This document shows, one piece after another, positions 34,251 through 43,623 of a stretch of 64,000 nucleotides of DNA. Every line of letters starts with the position of its first letter. Position 1 is the stretch's first letter. Position numbers and translations under genes: made by a program. Origin of the DNA: VRUE01 sp963770315 (GTDB taxonomy: Bacteria > Actinomycetota > Thermoleophilia > Solirubrobacterales > 70-9). The notes under the pieces were generated by a model. That model did no database searches, had not been told where the DNA came from, and was given only the letters and a program-made list of their open reading frames with translations. The stretch covers positions 1,364,001 through 1,428,000 of the forward strand of contig CAVYPC010000002.1 of the NCBI GenBank assembly GCA_963770315.1. The letters run 5' to 3'.

Positions 34251-36889
34251 CACTTCGCGTCGAGCCAGTCCTCGCCGACGCCGATGTCGACCTCGAGCGG
34301 CGGGTCGAGCCCATAGGCGGCGCACATCTCGCGCCGCACCAACCCGGTCGCGTCGTCCATCTCCTCGGGCGGACCCTCGAAGAGCAGCTCATCGTGGATC
34401 TGCAGCACCAGGCGGGTCTCGGCGCCGGACTCCGCGAGGGCGGCCTGGCAGCGCACCATCGCCACCTTGATGATGTCGGCCGCGGTTCCCTGGATCACCG
34501 TGTTGACCGCGAGCCGCTCCCCCAGCCGCCTCGTGTTCGGGTTGCCGGAGCGCAGCTCCGGGATCGAGCGGCGCCGGCCCATCAGCGTCCGCACGTAGCC
34601 CTCCTCCTGGGCGCGCTCGACGACCCGCTCGCGGAAGGCGCGGACGGCCGGGAAGCGCTCCAGGTAACGGGCGACGAACTCCTCGCCCTCTTTGCGGGGG
34701 ATGTTGAGCCGGTCGGCGAGGCCGAAGCCGGTCAGCCCGTAGACGATGCCGAAGTTGACCATCTTGGCCTTCGAGCGCTGGCCGACGTCGACCTCCTCGC
34801 GTGAGATGTCGAAGACCTCGGCGGCGGTCGCGGCGTGGACGTCTTCGCCCGCCCGGAAGATCGTCTTCAGCACCTCCTCGTCGGCGACATGAGCGAGGAC
34901 GCGCAGCTCGACCTGGCTGTAGTCGGCGGAGAGCAGCCGGGCGCCGCGCTCGGCGACGAAGCAGGCCCTGACCGGACGGCCGATCTCGGTGCGGATCGGG
35001 ATGTTCTGCAGGTTGGGGTTGGTGCTGGAGAGGCGGCCGGTGGTCGTCGCCGCCTGGTTGAAGGTGGTGTGGACGCGACCGGTCCCGGGGTCGATCAGGT
35101 CCGGCAGCGAGTCGAGGTAGGTGTTCTTCAGCTTGGTCAGCTCGCGCCAGGACTCGATCTTCTCGACGATCGGGTGCTCGTCGCGGATCTGGGCGAGGAC
35201 GCGGGCGTCGGTCGAGAAGCCGGTTTTCCCCCGCCGCTTGCGGGTCAGGCCGAGCTTCTCGAAGAGGACGCGGCCGACCTGCTGCGGAGAGCCGATCGTG
35301 AACTCCTCCTCGGCCAGCTCGAATATCTCCTTCTCCAGGGTCGCGATCCGCTCGCCGAAGCCGGCGCCGACCTCGGCCAGGCGCTCGGCATCGAGCTTCA
35401 GGCCCTCGCGCTCCATCGCGGCGAGGACGTGGACGAGCGGCAGCTCCACGTCCTCCAGCAGGGGCTCCAGCTCGAACTGCTCGAGCCGCGGCCGCTGCGC
35501 CTCGGCGAGCGCGGCGACTAGCCGCGCTTCCTCGGCGGGGTCGAGACCGGCCTCGAGCTCCTCGCCGAGCGCCAGTTGGGCGTCGTCCTCGGAGCTCTCG
35601 GCGGCGGCACCCTCGGCGAGGCCGATGCCGGCGTCGGCAGCCAGCTCGGTCAGCTCGTAGGTGCGGCGCTGGGGCTCGAGCAGGTAGGCGGCGATCATCG
35701 TGTCGTGGTCGAGCGTCAGCGCGGCGCCCTCGCGGGCGCCGGCGGCGAGCAGGCCGTGGCGACCGCCGCCGAGCGACTTCGCGTCATGGGCGACCAGCGG
35801 CCTGCCGGCGAGGGCGACGGCAAGCTCGTCCAAGGTCGAGGCGCCGGCGACGATCCGCTCTCCCTGGGCGGCGGCCCAGCGCTCGCCGTCGATCGCCAGC
35901 GCCACCGGGCCCTCGCCGAGGTCGCCCGGCGACCCCTCCTCGACCTCGACCGCCAGCTCCTTCTCGACGCTGCGACCGGGAACCGCCTCGCCCTCCGGCA
36001 GCGCTTCTTCGAGCCGCTCCATCACCGCGCGCAGCTCGAACTCGCGCATGAAGTCGCGCAGCGCGCCGCGGTCGGGCTCGGAGCCCATCGCCGCCGCCAG
36101 GTCGACCCCGGTGTCGATCTCGTACTGGAGCGTCGCCAGCTGCTTCGACATGCGGGCGTCGTCGGCGTGCTCGACCAGGTTCTGCTTGCGCTTGGCGCCG
36201 GATATCTCCTCGACGCTCGCCAGAACCCGCTCCAAGGTGCCGAACCGCTGCAGCAATTGAGTCGCGGTTTTCTCCCCGATCCCGGGGACGCCGGGGATGT
36301 TGTCGGAGGTATCGCCCCGCAGCCCCATCAGATCGGTGATCGACTCCGGCGGCACCCCGTAGCGCTCGACCACGGCGTCGCTGTCGTAGATCTTGGTCTC
36401 GGTAATGCCGCGCGAGGTGCTCATCACCCGCACCCCCGGCCCAACCAGCTGGTAGGCGTCGCGGTCGCCGGTGACGACCATCACCGGGATCCCCTCCTCG
36501 CGAGCCTGTCTGCTCAGCGAGGCGATCACGTCGTCGGCCTCGTAGCCCTCGACCTTGACGTTGGTGTAGCCGAAGGCCTCGACCAGTGGCATCAGGTGCG
36601 GCCACTGCTCGCGCAGCAGGTCGGGGCGGGGTTTGCGCTGGGCCTTGTAGAGGTCGTAGGTGACCTCGCGCCCGGACATGCCCGCATCCCAGGCGACGAC
36701 GACTCCGGCGGGGTGGTGCTCGTCGATGATCTTCACCAGCATCGAGGCGAGACCGTAGATCGCGTTGGTGGGCCTCCCGTCGCTGGTCCCGATCGACTCC
36801 GGCAGCGCGAAGAACGCCCGGTAGGCAAGCGAGTTGCCGTCGATCAGGAAGAGCTCAGGGGCGCCGGCGTCGGTCGGCTCGGGAGGCAT
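34250..36889 (-). CDS. polA: DNA polymerase I
   Basis: 879 residues. N-terminal 5'-3' exonuclease (FLIDGNSLAYRAFFALP at about 15; YEADDVIASL; GDRDAYQLV), a middle 3'-5' exonuclease-like domain without the catalytic acidic residues (residues about 310-490, so probably no proofreading), and a family A polymerase domain: DYSQVELRVLAH, the O-helix region RSKAKMVNFGIVYGL, and motif C QIHDELLFEG. ATG 36887-36889 (MPPEPTDAGAPELFLIDGNS) has TAGAGT seven bases upstream; the extra upstream residues of the open frame are rejected. Confidence 0.96.
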   Translation of the reverse strand: MPPEPTDAGAPELFLIDGNSLAYRAFFALPESIGTSDGRPTNAIYGLASMLVKIIDEHHPAGVVVAWDAGMSGREVTYDLYKAQRKPRPDLLREQWPHLMPLVEAFGYTNVKVEGYEADDVIASLSRQAREEGIPVMVVTGDRDAYQLVGPGVRVMSTSRGITETKIYDSDAVVERYGVPPESITDLMGLRGDTSDNIPGVPGIGEKTATQLLQRFGTLERVLASVEEISGAKRKQNLVEHADDARMSKQLATLQYEIDTGVDLAAAMGSEPDRGALRDFMREFELRAVMERLEEALPEGEAVPGRSVEKELAVEVEEGSPGDLGEGPVALAIDGERWAAAQGERIVAGASTLDELAVALAGRPLVAHDAKSLGGGRHGLLAAGAREGAALTLDHDTMIAAYLLEPQRRTYELTELAADAGIGLAEGAAAESSEDDAQLALGEELEAGLDPAEEARLVAALAEAQRPRLEQFELEPLLEDVELPLVHVLAAMEREGLKLDAERLAEVGAGFGERIATLEKEIFELAEEEFTIGSPQQVGRVLFEKLGLTRKRRGKTGFSTDARVLAQIRDEHPIVEKIESWRELTKLKNTYLDSLPDLIDPGTGRVHTTFNQAATTTGRLSSTNPNLQNIPIRTEIGRPVRACFVAERGARLLSADYSQVELRVLAHVADEEVLKTIFRAGEDVHAATAAEVFDISREEVDVGQRSKAKMVNFGIVYGLTGFGLADRLNIPRKEGEEFVARYLERFPAVRAFRERVVERAQEEGYVRTLMGRRRSIPELRSGNPNTRRLGERLAVNTVIQGTAADIIKVAMVRCQAALAESGAETRLVLQIHDELLFEGPPEEMDDATGLVRREMCAAYGLDPPLEVDIGVGEDWLDAK

Positions 36890-36896
36890 CGGCGCA

Positions 36897-36902
36897 ACTC
36901 TA
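36897..36902 (-). promoter_or_regulatory. -10 box, leaderless promoter of polA
   Basis: TAGAGT on the minus strand, seven bases before the polA ATG. Confidence 0.45.
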
Positions 36903-36927
36903 AGGCGCGTCGGCCTCCTCCCGCCCC

Positions 36928-37566
36928 TCACCGAGCGCCGTGCATCGCCCCCAGGCCCGGAACAAAACGACCGACCCGCGACGCATAGCTGCGGTACTCA
37001 TCGCCGTACACCTGGAGCAGGTACGGCTCCTCGACCAACCTGACCTGCATCTCCAGGGCGACGAGGAGAGTGAGGAAGGCGGCGATCGCGACGACGCTCG
37101 GCACCATCAGGACGAGGCCGAAGACGGTTGGCAGCATCGCGCTGTAGATCGGGTTGCGGACCAGCTCAAAGGGGCCGCCGGTGACGAGCTCGGTGCGCTC
37201 CCCGGGGTCGACGCCGACCCGCCACGAGTCGCCCATCGCGAGTTGGGCAGCGAAGGTGAGGCCGATGCCGGCGATGGCGAGGACGATGCCGATCGCGTTG
37301 CCGAGGGCGCCGTCGAGGGCGGGAACGGGCTCGACCGCGCCGAGCAGTGCCAGCGTCGGCGCCGCCGCCCCCATCGCCAGGGCGAGAACGAAAAGGACGC
37401 CGGCAAGCCGCTCCAGCGGCGAGGCATCGGGGGCCAGACCGTGGAGCCCGGTCGAGCCGGTGCGGCGCACCTGGACGACGACCCGCACCCCGAGGGTGAC
37501 CGTCAGGGAGACCGCATAGAGGACCAGCGCCGCTGCCGCCATCGCCGCCGATGATAAGTCGCGCAC
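36928..37566 (-). CDS. Membrane methyltransferase-like protein (isoprenylcysteine/PEMT type)
   Basis: 212 residues, about five TM helices. C-terminal block WRVGVDPGERTELVTGGPFELVRNPIYSAMLPTVFGLVLMVPS and EEPYLLQVYGDEYRSYASRVGRFVPGLG is the ICMT/phospholipid-methyltransferase signature (LVT.G.f..vRNP.Y; E...L...fG..Y..Y...v.rfiP). It probably methylates a lipid or prenylated substrate using S-adenosylmethionine; the substrate is unknown. Start at 37566 is GTG; the ATG nine codons in is an alternative. Divergent from the malic enzyme gene. Confidence 0.8.
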   Translation of the reverse strand: MRDLSSAAMAAAALVLYAVSLTVTLGVRVVVQVRRTGSTGLHGLAPDASPLERLAGVLFVLALAMGAAAPTLALLGAVEPVPALDGALGNAIGIVLAIAGIGLTFAAQLAMGDSWRVGVDPGERTELVTGGPFELVRNPIYSAMLPTVFGLVLMVPSVVAIAAFLTLLVALEMQVRLVEEPYLLQVYGDEYRSYASRVGRFVPGLGAMHGAR

Positions 37567-37601
37567 GGGCGCGGGCGCCGAATCTGATTCGATAGCTGCC
37601 C

Positions 37602-39059
<1,458 letters not shown>

Positions 39060-39063
39060 CCGG

Positions 39064-39969
39064 GTGAAGGTCCTCGTCACCGGAGCGAGCGGCTTCATCG
39101 GCTCGGCGCTATGCGACGCGCTGCTCGCCCGGGGCGACACGGTCGTCGGCCTCACCCGCGACCCGCAACCGGCCCGCGGCACAAACCCGAGCGTCGTCTG
39201 GCACGCCTGGGAGCCGACCCTCGAACGTCCCCCCGCCGCCGCCTTCGAGGGGGTCGACGGCGTCGTCAATCTGCAGGGCGAGAAGATCAACCAGCGCTGG
39301 ACCGACGACGCCAAACGCCGGATCATGGAGAGCCGTCGCCTCGGAACCCGCAACCTGATCGCCGCCCTCGCCGGCCTCGAGCGCAAGCCCCGTGTCCTGG
39401 TCAACCAGTCGGCGATCGGCTTCTACGGCGACCGCGGCGAGGCGATCGTCGACGAGTCAGCTGAGTCCGGCCAGGGCTATGACGCGGAGGTCGTGCGCGA
39501 GTGGGAGGCCGCCGCCCGCGAGGCGGAGGGCCTCGGCGTGCGCCTCGTCGTCGTCCGCACCGGCCACGTCCTCGACTCCGGCGGCGGCCTGCTCGCGGAG
39601 CTGCTGCCGCCCTTCAAGCTCGGCGTCGGCGGCCCACTCGCCGGCGGCCGGCAGTACATGTCCTGGATCCACATCGACGACGAGGTCGGGATCCTGCTCT
39701 GGGCGCTCAACAACGAGAAGGTGAGCGGCACGGTCAACTCAACCGCGCCCAACCCGGTCACCAACCGCGAGCTCTCACGGGCGATCGGACGAGCGCTGCA
39801 CCGTCCGGCCTCGGTGCCGGTGCCGGGGTTCGTGCTCGACCTCAAATTCGGCTCTGAGTTCGGGGGTGTGCTGCGGGGTGGCCAGCGGGTAGTGCCGCGG
39901 CGGGCGCTCGATCTGGGGTACAAGTTTCGATACCCGGAGATCGACGGCGCGCTGAAAAGTCTGCTGTAG
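39064..39969 (+). CDS. TIGR01777-family NAD-dependent epimerase-like protein
   Basis: 301 residues. Extended-SDR Rossmann start KVLVTGASGFIGSALCDALLARG, then the family hallmark INQRWTDDAKRRIMESRR and QSAIGFYGDRG, and C-terminal DUF1731 (HRPASVPVPGFVLDLKFGSEFGGVLRGGQRVVPRRALDLGYKFRYP). Function not established for the family; related to SulA-like/YfcH proteins. GTG 39064 four bases after the malic enzyme stop, so co-transcribed. Palindrome P4 begins at the base after its TAG. Confidence 0.9.
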   Translation: MKVLVTGASGFIGSALCDALLARGDTVVGLTRDPQPARGTNPSVVWHAWEPTLERPPAAAFEGVDGVVNLQGEKINQRWTDDAKRRIMESRRLGTRNLIAALAGLERKPRVLVNQSAIGFYGDRGEAIVDESAESGQGYDAEVVREWEAAAREAEGLGVRLVVVRTGHVLDSGGGLLAELLPPFKLGVGGPLAGGRQYMSWIHIDDEVGILLWALNNEKVSGTVNSTAPNPVTNRELSRAIGRALHRPASVPVPGFVLDLKFGSEFGGVLRGGQRVVPRRALDLGYKFRYPEIDGALKSLL

Positions 39970-40075
39970 GGACGGCCGGGTGACCCCTCCCCGAAGGCCG
40001 TTGCGCAGCTGGGTCGCTTTTGGGGGTGCGAAGCGTGGTCCCTTGAGCCTTCGGGGAGGGGTCACCCGGCCGTCC
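39970..40075. repeat. Long palindromic element P4
   Basis: Perfect 29-bp inverted repeat (39970-39998 with 40047-40075) around a 48-nt loop with an inner CGCTT/AAGCG pair. The arm contains GTGACCCCTCCC, also found in the arm of P8 (61717-61792). It fills the gap between convergent genes; no T run. Confidence 0.85.
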
Positions 40076-40084
40076 TCTCAACAG

Positions 40085-40543
40085 CTATTGCAGCTCGTCG
40101 AGGACCGATTCGCGCAAGCTTCCCGAAGAGCCGGCTTCCGTCACGGCTCGAAGGAGCTTGCTCATTCCGGACGCCCCCGAGGTGTCCGGTAGCTGGGCGA
40201 TTCCGGCGGTTTCCAGGATCGGTTCGGAGAAGCGGGATGCGGCGCGGGTCGGCTCGCCGATATAGCCGATGGTGGTTGCGTCCTCGGTCGCTCGACGTGC
40301 GTTGGCGCCGATGGTCGTGAGGTCCAGCTTCCGGGAGCTTTCGGCGCTTGGCAGGCAGATGGCGCGAACGTGGACCTCTCCGGCTTGCCCTCCATCCCGT
40401 GCCAGCTCCCGTTTAGCTTCGGCGCAGAGCGGTCCGGCCACATAGACCCTCGCGGTCGCTCCAGCGGCCACACCTTCGCTTTCGCCGCAGCCAGCTGCCA
40501 CTAAGAGCAGAGCACAGGCAGCTCCGAGGGCGGCTTTGCGCAA
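40085..40543 (-). CDS. Putative lipoprotein, fragment-like relative of ABC substrate-binding proteins
   Basis: About 152 residues. Basic start, hydrophobic h-region (ALGAACALLLVAAG) and lipobox AAGC near residue 18. The later part, TIGYIGEPTRAASRFSEPILETAGIAQLPDTSGASGMSKLLRA, resembles the segment of periplasmic branched-chain amino-acid binding proteins (YIGEFNSGAS...IPILN.AGI.QVSP), but the protein is less than half their length and lacks the second lobe. Likely a degenerate or repurposed paralogue. Start assigned to TTG 40541-40543 from the signal peptide; no Shine-Dalgarno. Palindrome P5 ends up against the start. Confidence 0.6.
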   Translation of the reverse strand: MRKAALGAACALLLVAAGCGESEGVAAGATARVYVAGPLCAEAKRELARDGGQAGEVHVRAICLPSAESSRKLDLTTIGANARRATEDATTIGYIGEPTRAASRFSEPILETAGIAQLPDTSGASGMSKLLRAVTEAGSSGSLRESVLDELQ

Positions 40544-40545
40544 GC

Positions 40546-40657
40546 ACGGGGGGGTCCGGGGTACCCCCCCGCCGGAACTTGTGAGCCGGCGAGAAAAGCG
40601 CCCTCGCCACGGGACCGTCGCGGGTTCCGCCGGGGGGGTGCCCCGGACCCCCCCCGT
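40546..40657. repeat. Long palindromic element P5 between pfk and the lipoprotein gene
   Basis: Arms 40546-40578 and 40624-40657 pair over about 30 of 33 positions (one bulged G, two small mismatches), extremely GC-rich (GGGGTACCCCCCC type core). The 45-nt loop holds an inner GGCGAG/CTCGCC stem. It starts right after the pfk stop and reaches the lipoprotein start. Confidence 0.8.
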
Positions 40658-40658
40658 A

Positions 40659-41687
40659 TTAGCCAAAAAAGACCTCGGCCTCTTCATAGAGCTCCTTGGG
40701 CACAGTCTTGAGCCGAGCCACCGCATCGCCGAGATCGACCAGCCGGATATCCGTGCCGCGCAGCGCCGTCATCTTGCCCCACTCGCCCGCGTCGGCGGCG
40801 TCGATCGCGTGCAGGCCGAAACGGGTCGCGAGGACGCGGTCGAAGCCGGTCGGCGTGCCGCCGCGCTGCACATGCCCCAGCACCGTCGCCCGCGTCTCCT
40901 TCCCGGTTCGCTGCTCGATCTCGTGCTCGAGCCAGTGCGCGATGCCGCCCAGCCTGACATGGCCGAAGGCGTCGAGCCCCTTGTCCTGGGCCGCGGGCAG
41001 GCCGCCCTCGGGCTGGGCGCCCTCGGAGACGACGACGATCGGCGCGAAGCGCGCCTCGAGGCGCCGTCCGACCAGCTCGCAGACCCGCTCGAGGTCGAAC
41101 GGCTGCTCGGGGATGAGGATCACGTTCGCGCCGCCGGCGAGGCCGGCGTGGAAGGCGATCCAGCCGGCGTGCCGGCCCATCACCTCGACGATCAGCACGC
41201 GATGATGGCTGTCGGCGGTGGTGTGGAGGCGGTCGATCGCCTCCATCGCGATGTTGACCGCGGTGTCGAAGCCGAAGGTGTAATCGGTCGCGCCGAGGTC
41301 GTTGTCGATCGTCTTCGGCACGCCGACGACGCGCAGGCCGTGCTCCTCGTGCAGGCGCGAGGCGACCCCGAGCGTGTCCTCGCCGCCGATCGCGATCAGG
41401 CCCTCGACCCCATCGGCCGCCATGTTCTCGACGATCCGCTCGGCACCGCCGTCCTGCTTGAAGGGGTTGGTCCGCGAGGAGCCGAGGATGGTTCCTCCGC
41501 GAGGCAGGATGCCGCGCACCTCGGGGACGCCGAGGGCGCCGCTGCTGGCGTTCAGCGGCCCGTGCCAACCGTCGCGGTAGCCGACGAACTCATGCCCCAG
41601 GTGTTCGACTCCCTTGCGCACGATCGCGCGGATCACCGCGTTCAGCCCAGGACAGTCTCCCCCGCCGGTCAGTACGCCGATTCGCAT
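40659..41687 (-). CDS. pfkA: 6-phosphofructokinase, predicted PPi-dependent
   Basis: 342 residues, group III PFK length. MRIGVLTGGGDCPGLNAVIRAIV start, PKTIDNDL catalytic loop, EVMGRHAGWIA, and LGHVQRGGTPTGFDR. The phosphoryl-donor site reads GGEDTLGVA with Asp where ATP enzymes have Gly, and PKTIDND has Lys; established PFK structure-function work ties the Asp/Lys pair to pyrophosphate use, as in the Amycolatopsis methanolica enzyme. So a PPi-dependent, reversible enzyme is likely. ATG 41685-41687; TAAGCT lies nine bases upstream. Divergent from a methyltransferase gene. Confidence 0.92.
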   Translation of the reverse strand: MRIGVLTGGGDCPGLNAVIRAIVRKGVEHLGHEFVGYRDGWHGPLNASSGALGVPEVRGILPRGGTILGSSRTNPFKQDGGAERIVENMAADGVEGLIAIGGEDTLGVASRLHEEHGLRVVGVPKTIDNDLGATDYTFGFDTAVNIAMEAIDRLHTTADSHHRVLIVEVMGRHAGWIAFHAGLAGGANVILIPEQPFDLERVCELVGRRLEARFAPIVVVSEGAQPEGGLPAAQDKGLDAFGHVRLGGIAHWLEHEIEQRTGKETRATVLGHVQRGGTPTGFDRVLATRFGLHAIDAADAGEWGKMTALRGTDIRLVDLGDAVARLKTVPKELYEEAEVFFG

Positions 41688-41725
41688 TACGCTGTCAGCT
41701 TACGCTGGCGACCGAAGGAGCTGAG

Positions 41726-42541
41726 ATGGCAGACGCAGTCGATCTTGACGCAGTCAGGAAAGCGCAACAGCGGACTTGGTCGGAGGGCGATTTCGCGATG
41801 GTCGCCAACTTGGTGATGATGCCCTCGGAACAGCTCGCAGAGAGCCTCGAGATCGTGCCCGGCGAGCGCATCCTCGACGTCGCCTGCGGCAGCGGCAACG
41901 CCGCGCTGGCCGCGGCGAGGCGGTCCTGGGGAAACGTGGTGGGAGTCGACTTCGTGCCGGCCCTGCTCGAGCGCGGCCGCGAGCGGGCCGCGGCGGAGCG
42001 GCTCGACGTCGAGTTCATCGAGGGGGACGCCGCGGAGCTGCCCTTCGGCGACGCCGAGTTCGACGTGGTGACGTCGGTCTTCGGCGCGATGTTCGCCCCC
42101 GATCAGGAGAAGACCGCCGCCGAGCTGCTGCGCGTCTGCAAGCCGGGCGGCCGGATCGCGATGGCCAACTGGACTCCCGACGGGGGCGTCGGCGGCATGT
42201 TCATGACGGTCGCCAAGCACGCACCGCCGCCGCCCGGGCTGAACCCGCCGCTGCTCTGGGGAACCGAGGAGCGACTGCGCGAGCTGTTCGGCGACGGCAT
42301 CGCGGATCTGCGCGTCGAGCGGCGGATATCGCGACAGCCCTTCCGCTCCGCCGATCACTATCTCGACTTCTTCCGCACCTACTTCGGCCCAGTGAAGGTC
42401 GCCTTCGAAAGGGTCGGCAGCGAGGGCGAGGAGGCGCTGGAGAGCGACCTGCGCGCCTACCTGGAGCAGGCGAACACCGCCGGCGACCGAGCGCTGGTGC
42501 TCGAGGCCGAGTACCTCGAGGCGATCGCGACCCGAGCCTGA
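41726..42541 (+). CDS. Class I SAM-dependent methyltransferase
   Basis: 271 residues. Methyltransf_11/25-type Rossmann fold: motif I LDVACGSGNAALAAAR at about residue 49, acidic loop VVGVDF, motif II-like FIEGDAAELPFGDAEFDVVTSVFGAMFAPDQ, and RVCKPGGRIAMANW. Small-molecule methyltransferase (UbiE-like group); substrate unknown. ATG 41726 preceded by GGAGCTGAG; TACGCT further upstream fits a -10. Divergent from pfkA. Confidence 0.87.
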   Translation: MADAVDLDAVRKAQQRTWSEGDFAMVANLVMMPSEQLAESLEIVPGERILDVACGSGNAALAAARRSWGNVVGVDFVPALLERGRERAAAERLDVEFIEGDAAELPFGDAEFDVVTSVFGAMFAPDQEKTAAELLRVCKPGGRIAMANWTPDGGVGGMFMTVAKHAPPPPGLNPPLLWGTEERLRELFGDGIADLRVERRISRQPFRSADHYLDFFRTYFGPVKVAFERVGSEGEEALESDLRAYLEQANTAGDRALVLEAEYLEAIATRA

Positions 42542-42544
42542 GAA

Positions 42545-42694
42545 TCAGGCGCTGGGCTTGAAGACGCGGATCGTGGCGCCGATCAGGAGGATCGCGCAGA
42601 AGATCAAGCCGGCGACGGCGCCGCCCTGGCCGAGCCAGGCGTAACCGACGGTCGTGGCGGCGAGCGCCAGGAAGAGGCTTACGACGAGTCCCAT
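42545..42694 (-). CDS. Small membrane protein after trpA
   Basis: 49 residues, two hydrophobic helices (GLVVSLFLALAATTVGYAWL and GAVAGLIFCAILLIGATI) with a short KPSA tail. ATG at 42692-42694, stop TGA at 42545-42547. Begins 29 bases after trpA on the same strand and could be transcribed with it. Family not recognised; codon use matches the surroundings. Confidence 0.55.
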   Translation of the reverse strand: MGLVVSLFLALAATTVGYAWLGQGGAVAGLIFCAILLIGATIRVFKPSA

Positions 42695-42723
42695 GCGGCG
42701 GGAATCCTAGACGAACGGGCGGT

Positions 42724-43611
42724 CTACGCGGCGAGTGCGGCGTGCGTCTCGCGCAGGAAGGCGCCGACCGCCTCCGCCGCGGAAGCGGTCGACCCCGCCT
42801 CGCCGGCGGCGCGGACCAGCCGGCTGCCGACGATCACGCCGTCGGCGATCTCGCCGACTTCGGCGGCCTGCCCAGGGGTGCCGATCCCGAAGCCGACCGC
42901 GACCGGCACCTCGGCATCGGCCTTGGTCGCGGCGACCAGCTCGGCAAGGCCCGCCGGGAGCTGCTGCCGCTCGCCGGTGGTCCCCACGGTGGAGACGACG
43001 TAGATGAAGCCCTGGGCGGCGGCGCAGATGCGGGCACGGCGCTCGGCCGGCGTGGTCGGTGCGAGCAGCGGGACGAGGGCCAGTCCCTCGCCGGTGAGCG
43101 CCTCGCGCACATCCCCGGCCTCGTCGAGGGGCAGGTCCGGGACGATCGCGCCCGCGGCGCCGGCGGCGGCCGCGCGGCGGGCGAACTCGCCGGCGCCGCC
43201 CTGGGCCAAGATCATGTTCGCGTAGGCCATCAGCACCACCGGGACCCGCCCGGAGACGGACTCGCAGACCTCCAGGGCCGTCTCCAGCGTGGCGCCGGCG
43301 GCGAGCGCGGCAGTCCCTGCGGCGTGGATCGTCGGCCCGTCGGCGAGCGGGTCGGAGAACGGCACCCCCAACTCGATCAGATCGGCCCCCGCATCCACAT
43401 AGGCTTCAGCAACCGCCAGCGACGACTCATGGTCGGGAAAGCCAGCCATCATGTAAGGCATAAGCGCCGCCCGCCCCTCATCCCTCGCAAGCTGAAAGGC
43501 AAGGGCTATGCGCTGCTCCCCTACAGCTGCCGGGGAATTGGCGGGGGCGACCGTCGAGGGAGTCGGGGGGTGACTCTGGCGAGCCTCCCCGCTGTTGCTC
43601 GACAGAGTCAC
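42724..43611 (-). CDS. trpA: Tryptophan synthase alpha chain
   Basis: 295 residues. Cleaves indole-3-glycerol phosphate to indole, channelled to TrpB. LMPYMMAGFPDHESSL, catalytic Glu in DLIELGVPFSDPLADGPTIHAAG, and GFGIGTPGQAAEV are typical. The first about 32 residues (MTLSSNSGEARQSHPPTPSTVAP...) are not part of the fold. They are encoded by palindrome P6, and no other start codon lies before EQRIALAFQLARDEG. GTG 43609-43611 overlaps the trpB stop (GTGA). Confidence 0.94.
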   Translation of the reverse strand: MTLSSNSGEARQSHPPTPSTVAPANSPAAVGEQRIALAFQLARDEGRAALMPYMMAGFPDHESSLAVAEAYVDAGADLIELGVPFSDPLADGPTIHAAGTAALAAGATLETALEVCESVSGRVPVVLMAYANMILAQGGAGEFARRAAAAGAAGAIVPDLPLDEAGDVREALTGEGLALVPLLAPTTPAERRARICAAAQGFIYVVSTVGTTGERQQLPAGLAELVAATKADAEVPVAVGFGIGTPGQAAEVGEIADGVIVGSRLVRAAGEAGSTASAAEAVGAFLRETHAALAA

Positions 43612-43623
43612 CCCCCGACTCCC
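43558..43623. repeat. Long palindromic element P6 at the trpB-trpA junction
   Basis: Perfect 21-bp inverted repeat (43558-43578 with 43603-43623) and a 24-nt loop. Read on the minus strand, the first arm supplies the trpB stop and the trpA GTG. The loop core GAGCAACAGC..GGAGGCTC (43581-43600) recurs in P7 inside prmA. Confidence 0.85.

Noticed and set aside
39970..40075. Ordinary rho-independent terminator
   Set aside because: The stem (29 bp) and loop (48 nt) are far too long and there is no T run; compare the true terminator at 34223-34250.
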